A stretch of DNA of 40,314 nucleotides from Nocardia alni (GTDB taxonomy: Bacteria > Actinomycetota > Actinomycetes > Mycobacteriales > Mycobacteriaceae): NCBI RefSeq assembly GCF_019038435.1, contig NZ_JAGPOX010000090.1, forward strand, positions 1-40,314, read 5' to 3'. Under the pieces are notes generated by a model that did not search any database, had not been told where the DNA came from, and saw nothing but the letters and a program-made list of their open reading frames with translations. Of this stretch, positions 14,984-23,057 are shown one piece after another (positions within the stretch are counted from its first letter, which is position 1; every line of letters begins with the position of its first letter). The position numbers and the translations under genes are program-made.

Positions 14984-16129
14984 GTGAGAGACGCCGTCAT
15001 CGTCGATGCCGTGCGCACACCCATCGGCAAACGCAACGGCACGCTCGCGCCCGTACACGCGGCCGATCTGTCGGCGCAGGTGCTGAACGCGCTCGTGCAC
15101 CGGACCGGTATCGACCCCGGTCTCGTGGACGACGTGATGTGGGGCTGCGTCACCCAGATCGGCGACCAGTCCAGCAATATCGGCCGCATCGCGGTCCTGG
15201 CCGCCGGCTGGCCCGAACACGTGCCCGGCGTGACGATCAACCGCGCGTGCGGCTCCAGCCAGCAGGCCGTCGACTCCGCCGCGCACGCGGTCATGGCCGG
15301 ACAGTACGACATCGTCGTCGCCGGCGGCGTGGAGACGATGACCAGGGTCCCCCTCGGCGCGCACCGCACCACCGGCCAGCCCTACGGCCCCATGGTCTTC
15401 GCCCGCTACGACAACTTTCAGTTCAACCAGGGCGTCGGCGCGGAACTCATCGCCGAGCGCTACGGCCTGAGCCGCCGGCAACTGGACGAATTCTCCGCGG
15501 CCTCACATGCCAAGGCGGCCACGGCAATCGACGACGGCGTCTTCGACGACCACGTCGTCCCGATCGACGTCGACGGCACCAAGTTCACGACCGACGAGGG
15601 CCTGCGCCGCAGCACCACCGCCGACGTCCTGTCCGGCCTGAAGACATCGTTCAAGCCCGACGGCGTCATCCACGCCGGAAACTCCTCCCAGATCTCCGAC
15701 GGCGCCTCCGCCCTGCTCATCACCACCAGCGACCGCGCGGCCGAACTCGGCCTCACCCCGATCGCCCGCTACCACAGCGGAGCCGTCAGCGGCGCCGACC
15801 CGATCACCATGCTCCTGGGCCCGATCCCCGCGACCCGCAAGGTTTTACAGCGCACCGGCCTCACCGTCGACGATATCGGCGTCTTCGAGGTCAACGAGGC
15901 CTTCGCCCCGGTCCCCCTGGCCTGGCTCGCCGAAACCGGCGCCGACCCCGACCGACTCAACCCCTTGGGCGGCGCGATCGCGGTCGGCCACCCCCTCGGC
16001 GCGTCCGGCGGCATCCTCATGACCCGTCTGCTCGCCCAGATGCGCCGCAAGGACCTCCGCTACGGCCTGCAAACCATGTGCGAGGGCGGAGGCACCGCCA
16101 ACGCCACCATCATCGAATTGCTTCGATGA
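14984..16129 (+). CDS. Thiolase (acetyl-CoA acyltransferase, FadA-like)
   Basis: A complete 381-residue thiolase. The nucleophile is C89 in NRACGSSQQA, the second catalytic pair is H336 in GHPLGASGG and C366 in CEGGGTANA, and NEAFAP is also present. It would cleave a 3-ketoacyl-CoA with CoA to release acetyl- or propionyl-CoA. GTG 14984 follows GAGAGGAAATCCC. With the hydratase (14173), the SDR (13142) and the dehydrogenase (11675) it makes a full beta-oxidation cycle around one divergent promoter. Chain or side-chain specificity is unknown. Confidence 0.93.
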   Translation: MRDAVIVDAVRTPIGKRNGTLAPVHAADLSAQVLNALVHRTGIDPGLVDDVMWGCVTQIGDQSSNIGRIAVLAAGWPEHVPGVTINRACGSSQQAVDSAAHAVMAGQYDIVVAGGVETMTRVPLGAHRTTGQPYGPMVFARYDNFQFNQGVGAELIAERYGLSRRQLDEFSAASHAKAATAIDDGVFDDHVVPIDVDGTKFTTDEGLRRSTTADVLSGLKTSFKPDGVIHAGNSSQISDGASALLITTSDRAAELGLTPIARYHSGAVSGADPITMLLGPIPATRKVLQRTGLTVDDIGVFEVNEAFAPVPLAWLAETGADPDRLNPLGGAIAVGHPLGASGGILMTRLLAQMRRKDLRYGLQTMCEGGGTANATIIELLR

Positions 16130-16595
16130 CGCATCACGTCCGGAGCGCCTGATCTCGTTGGCTCGTACTGTGATTCCGGATGGTCTTGATCACCGTCGCG
16201 ACATGTCCCGACTCACAGTCCGGCCAATCTCTTTGTGCGCCAATGGCAATTCACTCTTAACTCGGAATATGTACACGCCCCGTTCACTATTGAGGCCGGG
16301 TCGCCGAACACGAGGGTTCTCCGCCGAACGCCGCTTGCCGGTATGTCGCCGAGCGAGCCACGGAGCTTCACACTCGCCGAGGAAGGATTGCGAAACACGT
16401 TGCAGTCCATAGAGAACGCCCTCGTACATCGCATCGGCAGTGCCGCATGCGCGCGCCTACCAGACCGCTACCCCTCTGACATCGCGGATGCTCTCATGTT
16501 GCGAGCTGTCGCTCCAGCCGATTCGTTATTCTCGTACCGCCGGTATGTTTTTACGAAAAACTGCGCACTGCGGTCGGTACCGTCAAGATAGCCGC
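16130..16595. other. Noncoding gap with short inverted repeats
   Basis: About 470 bases without a credible gene; open frames here lack ribosome sites and family resemblance. ACTGTGA (16167-16173) and TCACAGT (16213-16219) are inverted copies 39 bases apart downstream of the thiolase. GTTTTT-ACG-AAAAAC (16547-16561) is a perfect 6-bp hairpin 35 bases before the PhoU-like start and may be an operator or part of its promoter. Confidence 0.4.
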
Positions 16596-17270
16596 GTGCG
16601 GACAAAATTCTCCTCGGAACTCACGGCCTTGACCGGTGAGCTGGTCCGGCTGGCGGAACTGACACACGAAGCCGCCGACCGAGCCGCTGTGGCGATCGCG
16701 AATGCCGATCTGACCGCCGCCTACGAGGTCCTCGCCCTGGAAGAGCAATTACAAGAAGGTCACGGCGCCTGCGAGAACCGGGCCGTGATCCTGCTGGCAT
16801 TGGAGGCCCCCGTCGCCCGCGATCTGCGACAGGTGGTGAGCGCCTTACAGATCGCCGACGACCTGTCACAGCTGAGCTGGTTGCTCGGCCGCATCGCCGA
16901 TATCGCGGTCCAGCACTACCCCCACCCCGTCGCGCCACCGGCGCTGCTTCCCCTCCTGACCTCGATCGCCCACACCGTCACCACCATCGCCGCCGCCACG
17001 GTCCGCGCCATCGCCGCCGACACCTCTCCGCCGCTGCCGATCGACCTCGACCCCACACTGCGAGAACATCACGACCGGGTGCTGAAATCGGTGTCCGCAC
17101 CGGACTGGCCGCTGGACAGCGCCGCCGCCGTCGACATCGCCCTGCTGGCCCACCACTACGAACGGTGTGCGGAACACTGCCTGCGCATCGGCCGCCGCAT
17201 GACCTTCTTCCATACTGGCGTCCCGCTGTCGGAGCAGACAGCCGAGGAGGGTGCGCCCGACAGCGAGTAG
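16596..17270 (+). CDS. phoU: PhoU-family phosphate-signalling protein
   Basis: A 224-residue all-helical protein with two PhoU repeats. The N-terminal VRTKFSSELTALTGELVRLA matches actinobacterial PhoU, and the ENRAVILLALEAPVARDLRQ segment with the following IADDLSQLSW helix is the family's conserved metal/phosphate region. The second repeat (about 115-215) ends in HHYERCAEHCLRIGRRMTFF, with the expected E-R-x-x-D/E-H pattern. It starts with GTG 16596; no strong ribosome site is seen. Usual partners (pst transport genes) are absent, so it is an orphan copy. PhoU normally damps the phosphate two-component system. Confidence 0.85.
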   Translation: MRTKFSSELTALTGELVRLAELTHEAADRAAVAIANADLTAAYEVLALEEQLQEGHGACENRAVILLALEAPVARDLRQVVSALQIADDLSQLSWLLGRIADIAVQHYPHPVAPPALLPLLTSIAHTVTTIAAATVRAIAADTSPPLPIDLDPTLREHHDRVLKSVSAPDWPLDSAAAVDIALLAHHYERCAEHCLRIGRRMTFFHTGVPLSEQTAEEGAPDSE

Positions 17271-17406
17271 AGGTCGGCCCGCTGTCAACGTCTTTCGCAC
17301 GACGCCCTGACAAGCGACAGCGATCAGCTGCGGCCCGAGCGTATGAATCCCCTCGTTCTTCGCGGAGTTCCCGCTGTTCGGAGAATCTACGACCAGCGCT
17401 CACGGC

Positions 17407-18402
17407 TCACGACGCGAACACATTCGGAAGGCCGAACGCCCCGACCAGCGCGGGATCGTGGAACTTGATCACACGCGAGACGCCAGTAGCGGTCGTGGCC
17501 AGCACCACGACGCCATCGGCTCGCAGCACGCCGTTCGCGTCCCGGTGGTACACGGCGGCGGCGGGCTGGTCGTTGGCGACGGTGGCGATCATCCGCCAAT
17601 CCCCGGGCGCGCCAAGCACATACGTGCCGAGCACATGGATACACATCGCCCGGCCGGCCTGCCAGTCGCGGAACGGCGTCGCCTCCAGCGAGGCGTCCGC
17701 ACGCAGCACCTGTTCCAGCAGGCCGACATCGGAGCGCTCGAAGGCCGCGATGTAGCCGTCGAGCAGTGCGCGCGCCCGCTGGTCGGCCGGCTCGAGCAGT
17801 TCCGCCGTCCGCGTATCCAATTCGCCCAGCCGTGCGCGGGCGCGCTGCAGACCGCTCTTGACCGCCGCGACGGTGGTGCCCAGAGTCTCCGCGGTCTCGG
17901 CCGCGGAGAATGCCAGCACGTCGCGCAGGATGAGGATCGCGCGCTGGCGGGCGGGCAGGTGCTGCAGGCCGGCGATGAGCGCCAGCCGCAGCGATTCCCG
18001 GTCGACAACCACCGCGGCCGGGTCGTCGGCGGGCGGGGCGATCCACGCGTCCGGCATCGGTTCCAGCCACGAGACCTCGCCCGGCGCAACGAGACTCGGC
18101 GGGCGATCGGATCCGTCGTACGGCCCCGTGAGCCCCGAGGGCAGCACCCGGATCGAGCGCGACTCCAATGCCGTCAGGCAGACGTTGGTGGCGATCCGGT
18201 AGAGCCAGGACCGAACCGAGGCCCGCCCCTCGAATCCGGAGTAGGACCGCCATGCCCGCAGATAGGTGTCCTGCACCAAATCCTCGGCATCGTGCGCCGA
18301 GCCGACCATGCGGTAGCAGTGCGCCAGCAATTCCCGCCGAAACCGCTCGGTCTCGGCGGTGAAATCGTCCCGGCTCGACGTCGCCCGCGAATCCGATGTC
18401 AC
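17407..18402 (-). CDS. SigG-like ECF sigma factor with C-terminal SnoaL-like domain
   Basis: A 331-residue sigma-70 family protein of the extracytoplasmic-function type. Region 2 (about 20-90) reads RRELLAHCYRMVGSAHDAED with LVQDTYLRAW and SVRSWLYRIATNVCL. Region 4 (about 140-195) includes LQHLPARQRAILILRDVLAF and TVAAVKSGLQRARARL. Residues about 210-325 form a SnoaL/NTF2-like domain, as in SigG/ECF41-like factors where it replaces an anti-sigma partner as internal regulator. No anti-sigma gene is adjacent. The neighbouring EthD pseudogene is upstream in the same direction. The target promoters are unknown. Confidence 0.88.
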   Translation of the reverse strand: MTSDSRATSSRDDFTAETERFRRELLAHCYRMVGSAHDAEDLVQDTYLRAWRSYSGFEGRASVRSWLYRIATNVCLTALESRSIRVLPSGLTGPYDGSDRPPSLVAPGEVSWLEPMPDAWIAPPADDPAAVVVDRESLRLALIAGLQHLPARQRAILILRDVLAFSAAETAETLGTTVAAVKSGLQRARARLGELDTRTAELLEPADQRARALLDGYIAAFERSDVGLLEQVLRADASLEATPFRDWQAGRAMCIHVLGTYVLGAPGDWRMIATVANDQPAAAVYHRDANGVLRADGVVVLATTATGVSRVIKFHDPALVGAFGLPNVFAS

Positions 18403-18443
18403 GCCGCGAGCCTAGACCGCGACACGTCCGATGTTGTCCGCAA

Positions 18444-18780
18444 TCAGACCTCGTCGAGCGGCGGGATCACGCTGCGAAAGCTTCCATGAGGCGCAAGTTT
18501 CACAGTGACATCCTCGGCAATGCGACGGCCGATCTCGGGCCCGAGCCTGTTTCCAGCACGGCCCACGTCGTCCCGGTCCAGTGTGACGACGGGTGTACGG
18601 CTCACGCCCAACGGTCGCCGGATCATGGCCGCGTGTGTAGCGACGCAGGCCCGGATACTGCTTCGCCAAGGGGATATGGACATCGTCGTGGTGACGTTCG
18701 AACGGATCGATATCCGACGGGGTTTCGTACACCACGACGAGTCGCGCCCGATGCTCGACGGCGTCCACGGTTCGGGGCAT
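18444..18780 (-). pseudogene. EthD-family protein, single-base frameshift
   Basis: The first frame starts at ATG 18780 behind GTAGGAG and reads RLVVVYETPSDIDPFERHHD then VHIPLAKQYPGLRRYT, the classic EthD N-terminus. It loses similarity after REPYT. The next frame then continues VVTLDRDDVG through GPEIGRRIAEDV to IPPLDEV and a stop at 18444, matching the family's C-terminal half. One extra base in the GGG run at 18591-18593 explains the switch; joined, the two parts give about 112 residues, the normal family size. EthD-like proteins accompany P450 and aromatic degradation genes. Either a real inactivation or a sequencing error. Confidence 0.6.
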
Positions 18781-18826
18781 CTGTTCCGACTCCTACCACG
18801 GTGATTGCATAGTGCAGCATGACTTT

Positions 18827-19819
18827 TCAGGGAATCAGGGCCAGTTTGCCGACGGTGGCCCTGGCTTCCAGCTCCGCGAGCGCTTTCGGGCCGTCGGCCA
18901 GTTCGTATGCGGTGGGCCGCGTGGGAGCCAGCACGCCGGTGGCGACGAGCCCGGACAGCTCGCCCATTACCTCGCCGAAGATCTGCGGCGCGGCCTGGAT
19001 CAGCACACCGATGTTGAAGCCGATGACGTGGACCTGGTGCTTATATACCAACTCCCAGTTGGTGAGGGAGGCTTCACCACCCGCCAGGCCGTAGACGACA
19101 ACACGACCGGTGACCCGCTTGGCGGCGGCCAGGCTGGCGGCGAAGGTGGAACCGCCCGCCGACTCCAGCACCAGATCGACGCCGATGCCGCCGGTCAGCC
19201 GGAGTACCTCGGCAGCGATGTCGGCACCGCGAGAGTCCAGGATGTGGTCGGCGCCCAACGCCAGCACCGTCTCGTGCTTGTCCGGGGAAGCCGTGGCGAT
19301 GACGGTCGCACCGTAATGCTTGGCCATCCTGACCGCGGCCTGGCCGGTCGCGCCCGCTGCGGCGTGCACCAGCACGGTCTGCCCCGTGCTGATGTCGCCC
19401 AATGGCTTCAGCGCGGCCAGCGCGGTGGGCCAGTTCACGGCCAGGCCCAGCGCCTGCTGATCCGTCCAGCCGGGAGGAACCGGCATCGCCGCAACCGCGG
19501 GCAGCACCATGTACTCGGCGAAGGCACCGTCACCGACACCGGCGACCCGGTCACCCGGCCGCAGTCCGGTCACCGACTCACCCACCGCGACGATCTCCCC
19601 GACAGCCTCGAAACCAGCCAGGTACGGCGGCTGCGGACCATCCAGGAATGTGCCGTGCGCCTTCGAGATGTCGGCGAAGTTGATACCGGCGGCGATGACG
19701 CGGACCAGGACCTCGCCTCGACCGGGGCTCGGCACCGGCGCGTCGGTGATCAGCCGCATATCCTGCGGACCCTGGAGAGACATCTGCTGCAGCGCGCGCA
19801 TGGTCGCGGGAATGCTCAT
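18827..19819 (-). CDS. Zinc-independent quinone oxidoreductase (MDR family)
   Basis: A 330-residue medium-chain reductase of the quinone oxidoreductase (QOR) type. It has PGRGEVLVRVIAAGINFADI near the N-terminus, PYLAGFEAVGEIVAVG, then AAAGATGQAAVRMAKHYGAT (the NADPH Rossmann AxxGxxG) and VDLVLESAGG. The zinc-ligand Cys cluster of alcohol dehydrogenases is absent. ATG 19819 follows GAAAGG; the frame extends upstream but without family similarity. It would reduce quinones or enones with NADPH. It stands alone on its strand between the EthD pseudogene and an acyl-CoA dehydrogenase. Confidence 0.87.
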   Translation of the reverse strand: MSIPATMRALQQMSLQGPQDMRLITDAPVPSPGRGEVLVRVIAAGINFADISKAHGTFLDGPQPPYLAGFEAVGEIVAVGESVTGLRPGDRVAGVGDGAFAEYMVLPAVAAMPVPPGWTDQQALGLAVNWPTALAALKPLGDISTGQTVLVHAAAGATGQAAVRMAKHYGATVIATASPDKHETVLALGADHILDSRGADIAAEVLRLTGGIGVDLVLESAGGSTFAASLAAAKRVTGRVVVYGLAGGEASLTNWELVYKHQVHVIGFNIGVLIQAAPQIFGEVMGELSGLVATGVLAPTRPTAYELADGPKALAELEARATVGKLALIP

Positions 19820-20091
19820 CGGCAATCGGCCTTTCTCGGTGTACATGAGAGAGACGGCCGTCGCGCGCCTCCCAACATGTAGACCCTGGCCACCGGGCAA
19901 AGGAATCGGTCGGAGCACCGAATCGCACCGGTTTCCGCTGGCGACACTCCACACAGCCGGAACGCACAACGGTCCGCAGCCCTGGTGCGCGCTCGCCGAA
20001 GTCATCGCAGGATCGTCACCCCGGCCTCCAGCTACATTTTCCCGCCTCGAAACTCCGGTTTCCGACGAATCGATCAGGAAAATGCAGCGGG
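19820..20091. other. Noncoding gap upstream of the quinone oxidoreductase
   Basis: No supported gene. Long frames on both strands are GC-driven and lack starts with ribosome sites. The quinone oxidoreductase promoter should lie in the first 150 bases. No clear operator was seen. Confidence 0.4.
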
Positions 20092-20114
20092 AGGCCGGTT
20101 CTCAGAACCGGCCT
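20092..20114 (-). terminator. Strong hairpin downstream of the acyl-CoA dehydrogenase
   Basis: AGGCCGGTTCT (20092-20102) and AGAACCGGCCT (20104-20114) are exact inverted copies around one central base, an 11-bp stem beginning 26 bases after the stop at 20141. There is no clean U-run, as is usual in high-GC actinomycetes, though the minus-strand transcript reaches a TTTT some 15 bases later. Read as a factor-independent terminator. Confidence 0.6.
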
Positions 20115-20140
20115 GACGCATTCCGGAAGACATCGCGCAC

Positions 20141-21319
20141 CTACCGCGGCATGCCCAGCCCACGCTCGGCGATCTGGGTGCGCAGGATTTCATTCGCGCC
20201 GCCCGCGATGGTGTAGGCGCGGGAGTAAAGGTGGGCGTCCTGCCACCAGCCGTTCGCCACCGCCGCGGGGTCGGATTCGACGCGCAGGCCCGCGGTGCCT
20301 TGGAGGCGTAGGCCATAGTCGATCAGGTCGTGGTTGAGCTCGCTGAAGAAGATCTTGCCGAGGGGTGCGTCGGCGGGCTGTTCGGTGCCGTGCAGCAGGC
20401 GGGACTGGGCCATGCTCACCATGGCGGAGTTGACGAATACGCGGGTCGCCAGTTCGCCTATCGCCTGGCGGGTGGCGGAATCCTCGGCGGCCGTTCCGCC
20501 GTTGACCGGGGTGTCCTGGGCCAGTCGCAGCAGGTCGGTAAGTGTGCCGAACAGTTCGGCGCCGCGTGCGGCCACACCGGAACGCTCGTGGGCCAGGCTG
20601 CTGGTCGCCACACGCCAGCCCTCGTTCACCCGGCCGATCACGTTCGCGGCCGGGATGCGGACGCCGTCGAGGAAGACCTCGTTGAAGTCCGTGGTCCCGG
20701 TGATCTCCCGCAGCGGGCGGATCTCGACCCCGGGGCTGCGCATATCGAGGGCGAAGGCGGTGATGCCGCGGTGTTTCGGGGCGGCGGGATCGGTGCGCGC
20801 GAGCAGATAGCCCCGATCGGCATGCTGGCCGTTGGTGGTCCAGACCTTCTGGCCGTCCACCACGAACTCCTCCCCCTCGCTGCGCGCCCGGGTGCGCAGC
20901 GAGGCCAGATCGCTTCCCGCGCTGGGCTCGCTGAACAGCTGGCACCACAGGTCCGTACCGGTGCGGATGCGCGGCAGGAAGCGCTCCCGCTGATCTTGGT
21001 CGCCGAATTCGATGATCGCGGCGGCGGCCAGGGCACCCGCGCCGATGGGCGCCCAGGTCCGAGCCCGCGCGATCTCCTCGGCGACGATGAACGGCTCCAG
21101 CGGATGCGCGTCCGGGCGGCCGCCGTATTCGGCGGGCCAGCCGATGCCGAGATATCCGGCCGCGAACAATCGCGCGGTCCATTCCCGGATGGCCGGAATC
21201 AGTTCAGGTTCGGGAGCCCGCACGCCCGTATGCGCCTTGATTCCCGGGGCGTGTTCGGCGACGAACGCCCGCACCTCGCGCCGGAAATCCTCGAGCTCCG
21301 GCGTGACCTCCAGCCGCAT
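20141..21319 (-). CDS. Acyl-CoA dehydrogenase (FadE-like)
   Basis: A 392-residue acyl-CoA dehydrogenase. It has GIGWPAEYGGRP, WCQLFSEPSAGSDLASLRTR (flavin and substrate loop), GQKVWTTNGQHAD and the C-terminal YTIAGGANEILRTQIAERGL. This is the same subunit type as the protein at 11675-13126, the kind found with a second HGGIGYTWEHD-type subunit in steroid side-chain dehydrogenases. Start ATG 21319 follows GAGGAG by nine bases. The frame stays open for 620 codons upstream, through the antisense of the GntR gene, but family similarity begins at this ATG. Divergent from the tandem GntR regulator, which may control it. Confidence 0.9.
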   Translation of the reverse strand: MRLEVTPELEDFRREVRAFVAEHAPGIKAHTGVRAPEPELIPAIREWTARLFAAGYLGIGWPAEYGGRPDAHPLEPFIVAEEIARARTWAPIGAGALAAAAIIEFGDQDQRERFLPRIRTGTDLWCQLFSEPSAGSDLASLRTRARSEGEEFVVDGQKVWTTNGQHADRGYLLARTDPAAPKHRGITAFALDMRSPGVEIRPLREITGTTDFNEVFLDGVRIPAANVIGRVNEGWRVATSSLAHERSGVAARGAELFGTLTDLLRLAQDTPVNGGTAAEDSATRQAIGELATRVFVNSAMVSMAQSRLLHGTEQPADAPLGKIFFSELNHDLIDYGLRLQGTAGLRVESDPAAVANGWWQDAHLYSRAYTIAGGANEILRTQIAERGLGMPR

Positions 21320-21607
21320 CGCCCCACACTCCTCGCTGAATAATCGCTCACGCCAACGGAACACACTCTGCCGATGCTCGCCGAAATCCGTCGACATCGG
21401 CCGCGGATCCCGGCCGTGAGCACACCGGGACGGAGGAGATTCGACGTGGAGTGACGCCAGCGCAGGAATTAAGCACACTCTATGTGCGTGCAGTCCTACT
21501 TCACTCCGCAATTCATCGCAGAATGGGCGTATACAGTAACCTCTTAGAGAGATAGTCCGGTAGGCACGGCAGACCGAGCATCCCGACATCATCCGCGAGG
21601 AGTGCGC
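21320..21607. promoter_or_regulatory. Divergent promoter region, acyl-CoA dehydrogenase / tandem GntR
   Basis: A 288-base gap. GCACA-CTCTA-TGTGC (21473-21487) and CTCT-TAG-AGAG (21541-21551) are short inverted repeats. The second sits in A/T-rich DNA 57 bp before the regulator start and is a candidate for its own site. GAGGAG at 21597-21602 sets the GntR gene's start at ATG 21608. Confidence 0.4.
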
Positions 21608-23056
21608 ATGGAGACCGCCGTCGAGACCGAACCGGCCGACGAGAGCGACGCTCCCCCGGTCGGCAAGCTGGCCACGCGGGTCGCGCAACGCATCGAAGAG
21701 AGCGTGATCCGCAGCGGCTGGCCCGTCGGCGATTCGCTGGGCTCCGAGACCGAGCTGCGGGAGCAGTTCGGGGTGAGCAGATCCGTTCTGCGCGAAGCGA
21801 TCCGGCTGATCGAACATCATCAGGTCGGCCGGATGCGGCGCGGTCCCGGCGGCGGCCTGTTCGTCTGCGCCCCCGATGCGCAACCGGCCACCCGGGCCAT
21901 GGTGATCTACCTCGAGTACGTCGGCACCACCGCCGCCGACCTGCTCGAGGCCCGGCTGCTGCTGGAGCCGATCGCCGCGGGACTGGCCGCCGACCTGATC
22001 AGCGAGGAGGGCATCGCGACCCTGCGGACGGCGCTGGACCAGGAGCGAGCCCACCTGCGCGAGCCGGTGAACCGGATGCGGGATCCGGTGCATACGCTGC
22101 TGGGCCAGCTGTCCGGAAATCCGTTGCTGCACTTGTTCATCGACGTGCTCGCCCGGCTCACCGCGCGGTATGCGTATGTCTCCCCGAGTATTTCGGCGGT
22201 CGATGTGGACGTGGCCACGAACGTCTCGCACGACGCTCACCGAGACATCACCCAGGCGGTGATCGACGGGGACGGCGCACGCGCCCAGGTCGCCCTGGCC
22301 GCGCACCTCGAGTCGGTGGCCGCCTGGATCACTCAGCAGCGACCGGAAATTCGGGCCACCGCCGACGACACCACCGACGACGAGCCGAAGATCAAACTCG
22401 CCGAGGTGCTGGCCGGCCGCATCCACGACGACATCGCCGCCGACGGATGGCGGGTCGGCACGGTCCTGGGGTCGGAGAACGAACTGGTCAGCCGTTACGG
22501 CATCAGTCGCGCGGTGCTGCGGGAGGCCGTGCGACTGCTCGAATACCACTCCGTGGCGCGGATGCGACGCGGCCCCGGCGGTGGGCTTGTCGTCGCCGAA
22601 CCGGAACCGCAGGCCAGCATCGACGCGATGGCGCTGCTGCTGGAATACCAGGGTGTCACGGCCGATGATTTCCAGATCGTGCGCGGCGCTATCGAACTCG
22701 GCATCGTGACCCGCGTGGCCGCCCGGTCCGCCGGGGACGAGGCCGAGCGACTGGCCGCCGCCGTGCGGTGGCCCACAGAGGGACCCCCGGACGAGCCGCG
22801 CAAGGCGGATCTTTTCCATACCGAACTGGCCGCGGTGGCGGGCAATCCGGTGCTGTCGCTGTTTCTTTCGATCGTCATCGAACTGTTCCGGCGGCACGCG
22901 GCCGGGCACGATCGCCCGCTGCCGGGCGACCGCGCCGCCGACGAGGTCGAGCAGGCGCACGGCCGCATCCTCGAGGCGATCCGCCGGGGCGACGTCGGCG
23001 TCGCCCGGCACCGGATGCGCCATCACCTGGATGCCCTGCTGCCCTGGTGGCACTGA
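21608..23056 (+). CDS. Tandem GntR/FCD regulator (two FadR-type units in one chain)
   Basis: A 482-residue protein built from two consecutive GntR-FCD units. The first winged helix (about 18-88) has LGSETELREQFGVSRSVLRE then IRLIEHHQVGRMRRGPGGGL. The second (about 261-330) has LGSENELVSRYGISRAVLRE then VRLLEYHSVARMRRGPGGGL, a near copy. FCD-type helical domains follow each (about 100-250 and 340-480), and both keep spaced His residues typical of the FCD metal site (H172, H211, H233; H404, H451, H473-474). Normal FadR-like regulators are about 230-250 residues and dimerise; this looks like a covalent dimer. The ribosome site decides ATG 21608. Likely targets are the flanking acyl-CoA dehydrogenase and its own gene. 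The ligand may be an acyl-CoA or organic acid. Confidence 0.9.
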   Translation: METAVETEPADESDAPPVGKLATRVAQRIEESVIRSGWPVGDSLGSETELREQFGVSRSVLREAIRLIEHHQVGRMRRGPGGGLFVCAPDAQPATRAMVIYLEYVGTTAADLLEARLLLEPIAAGLAADLISEEGIATLRTALDQERAHLREPVNRMRDPVHTLLGQLSGNPLLHLFIDVLARLTARYAYVSPSISAVDVDVATNVSHDAHRDITQAVIDGDGARAQVALAAHLESVAAWITQQRPEIRATADDTTDDEPKIKLAEVLAGRIHDDIAADGWRVGTVLGSENELVSRYGISRAVLREAVRLLEYHSVARMRRGPGGGLVVAEPEPQASIDAMALLLEYQGVTADDFQIVRGAIELGIVTRVAARSAGDEAERLAAAVRWPTEGPPDEPRKADLFHTELAAVAGNPVLSLFLSIVIELFRRHAAGHDRPLPGDRAADEVEQAHGRILEAIRRGDVGVARHRMRHHLDALLPWWH

Positions 23057-23057
23057 C

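Noticed and set aside
16235..16591. 118-codon open frame in the gap before the PhoU-like gene
   Set aside because: No ribosome site, no family resemblance and mixed codon use. It ends just before the PhoU-like start.
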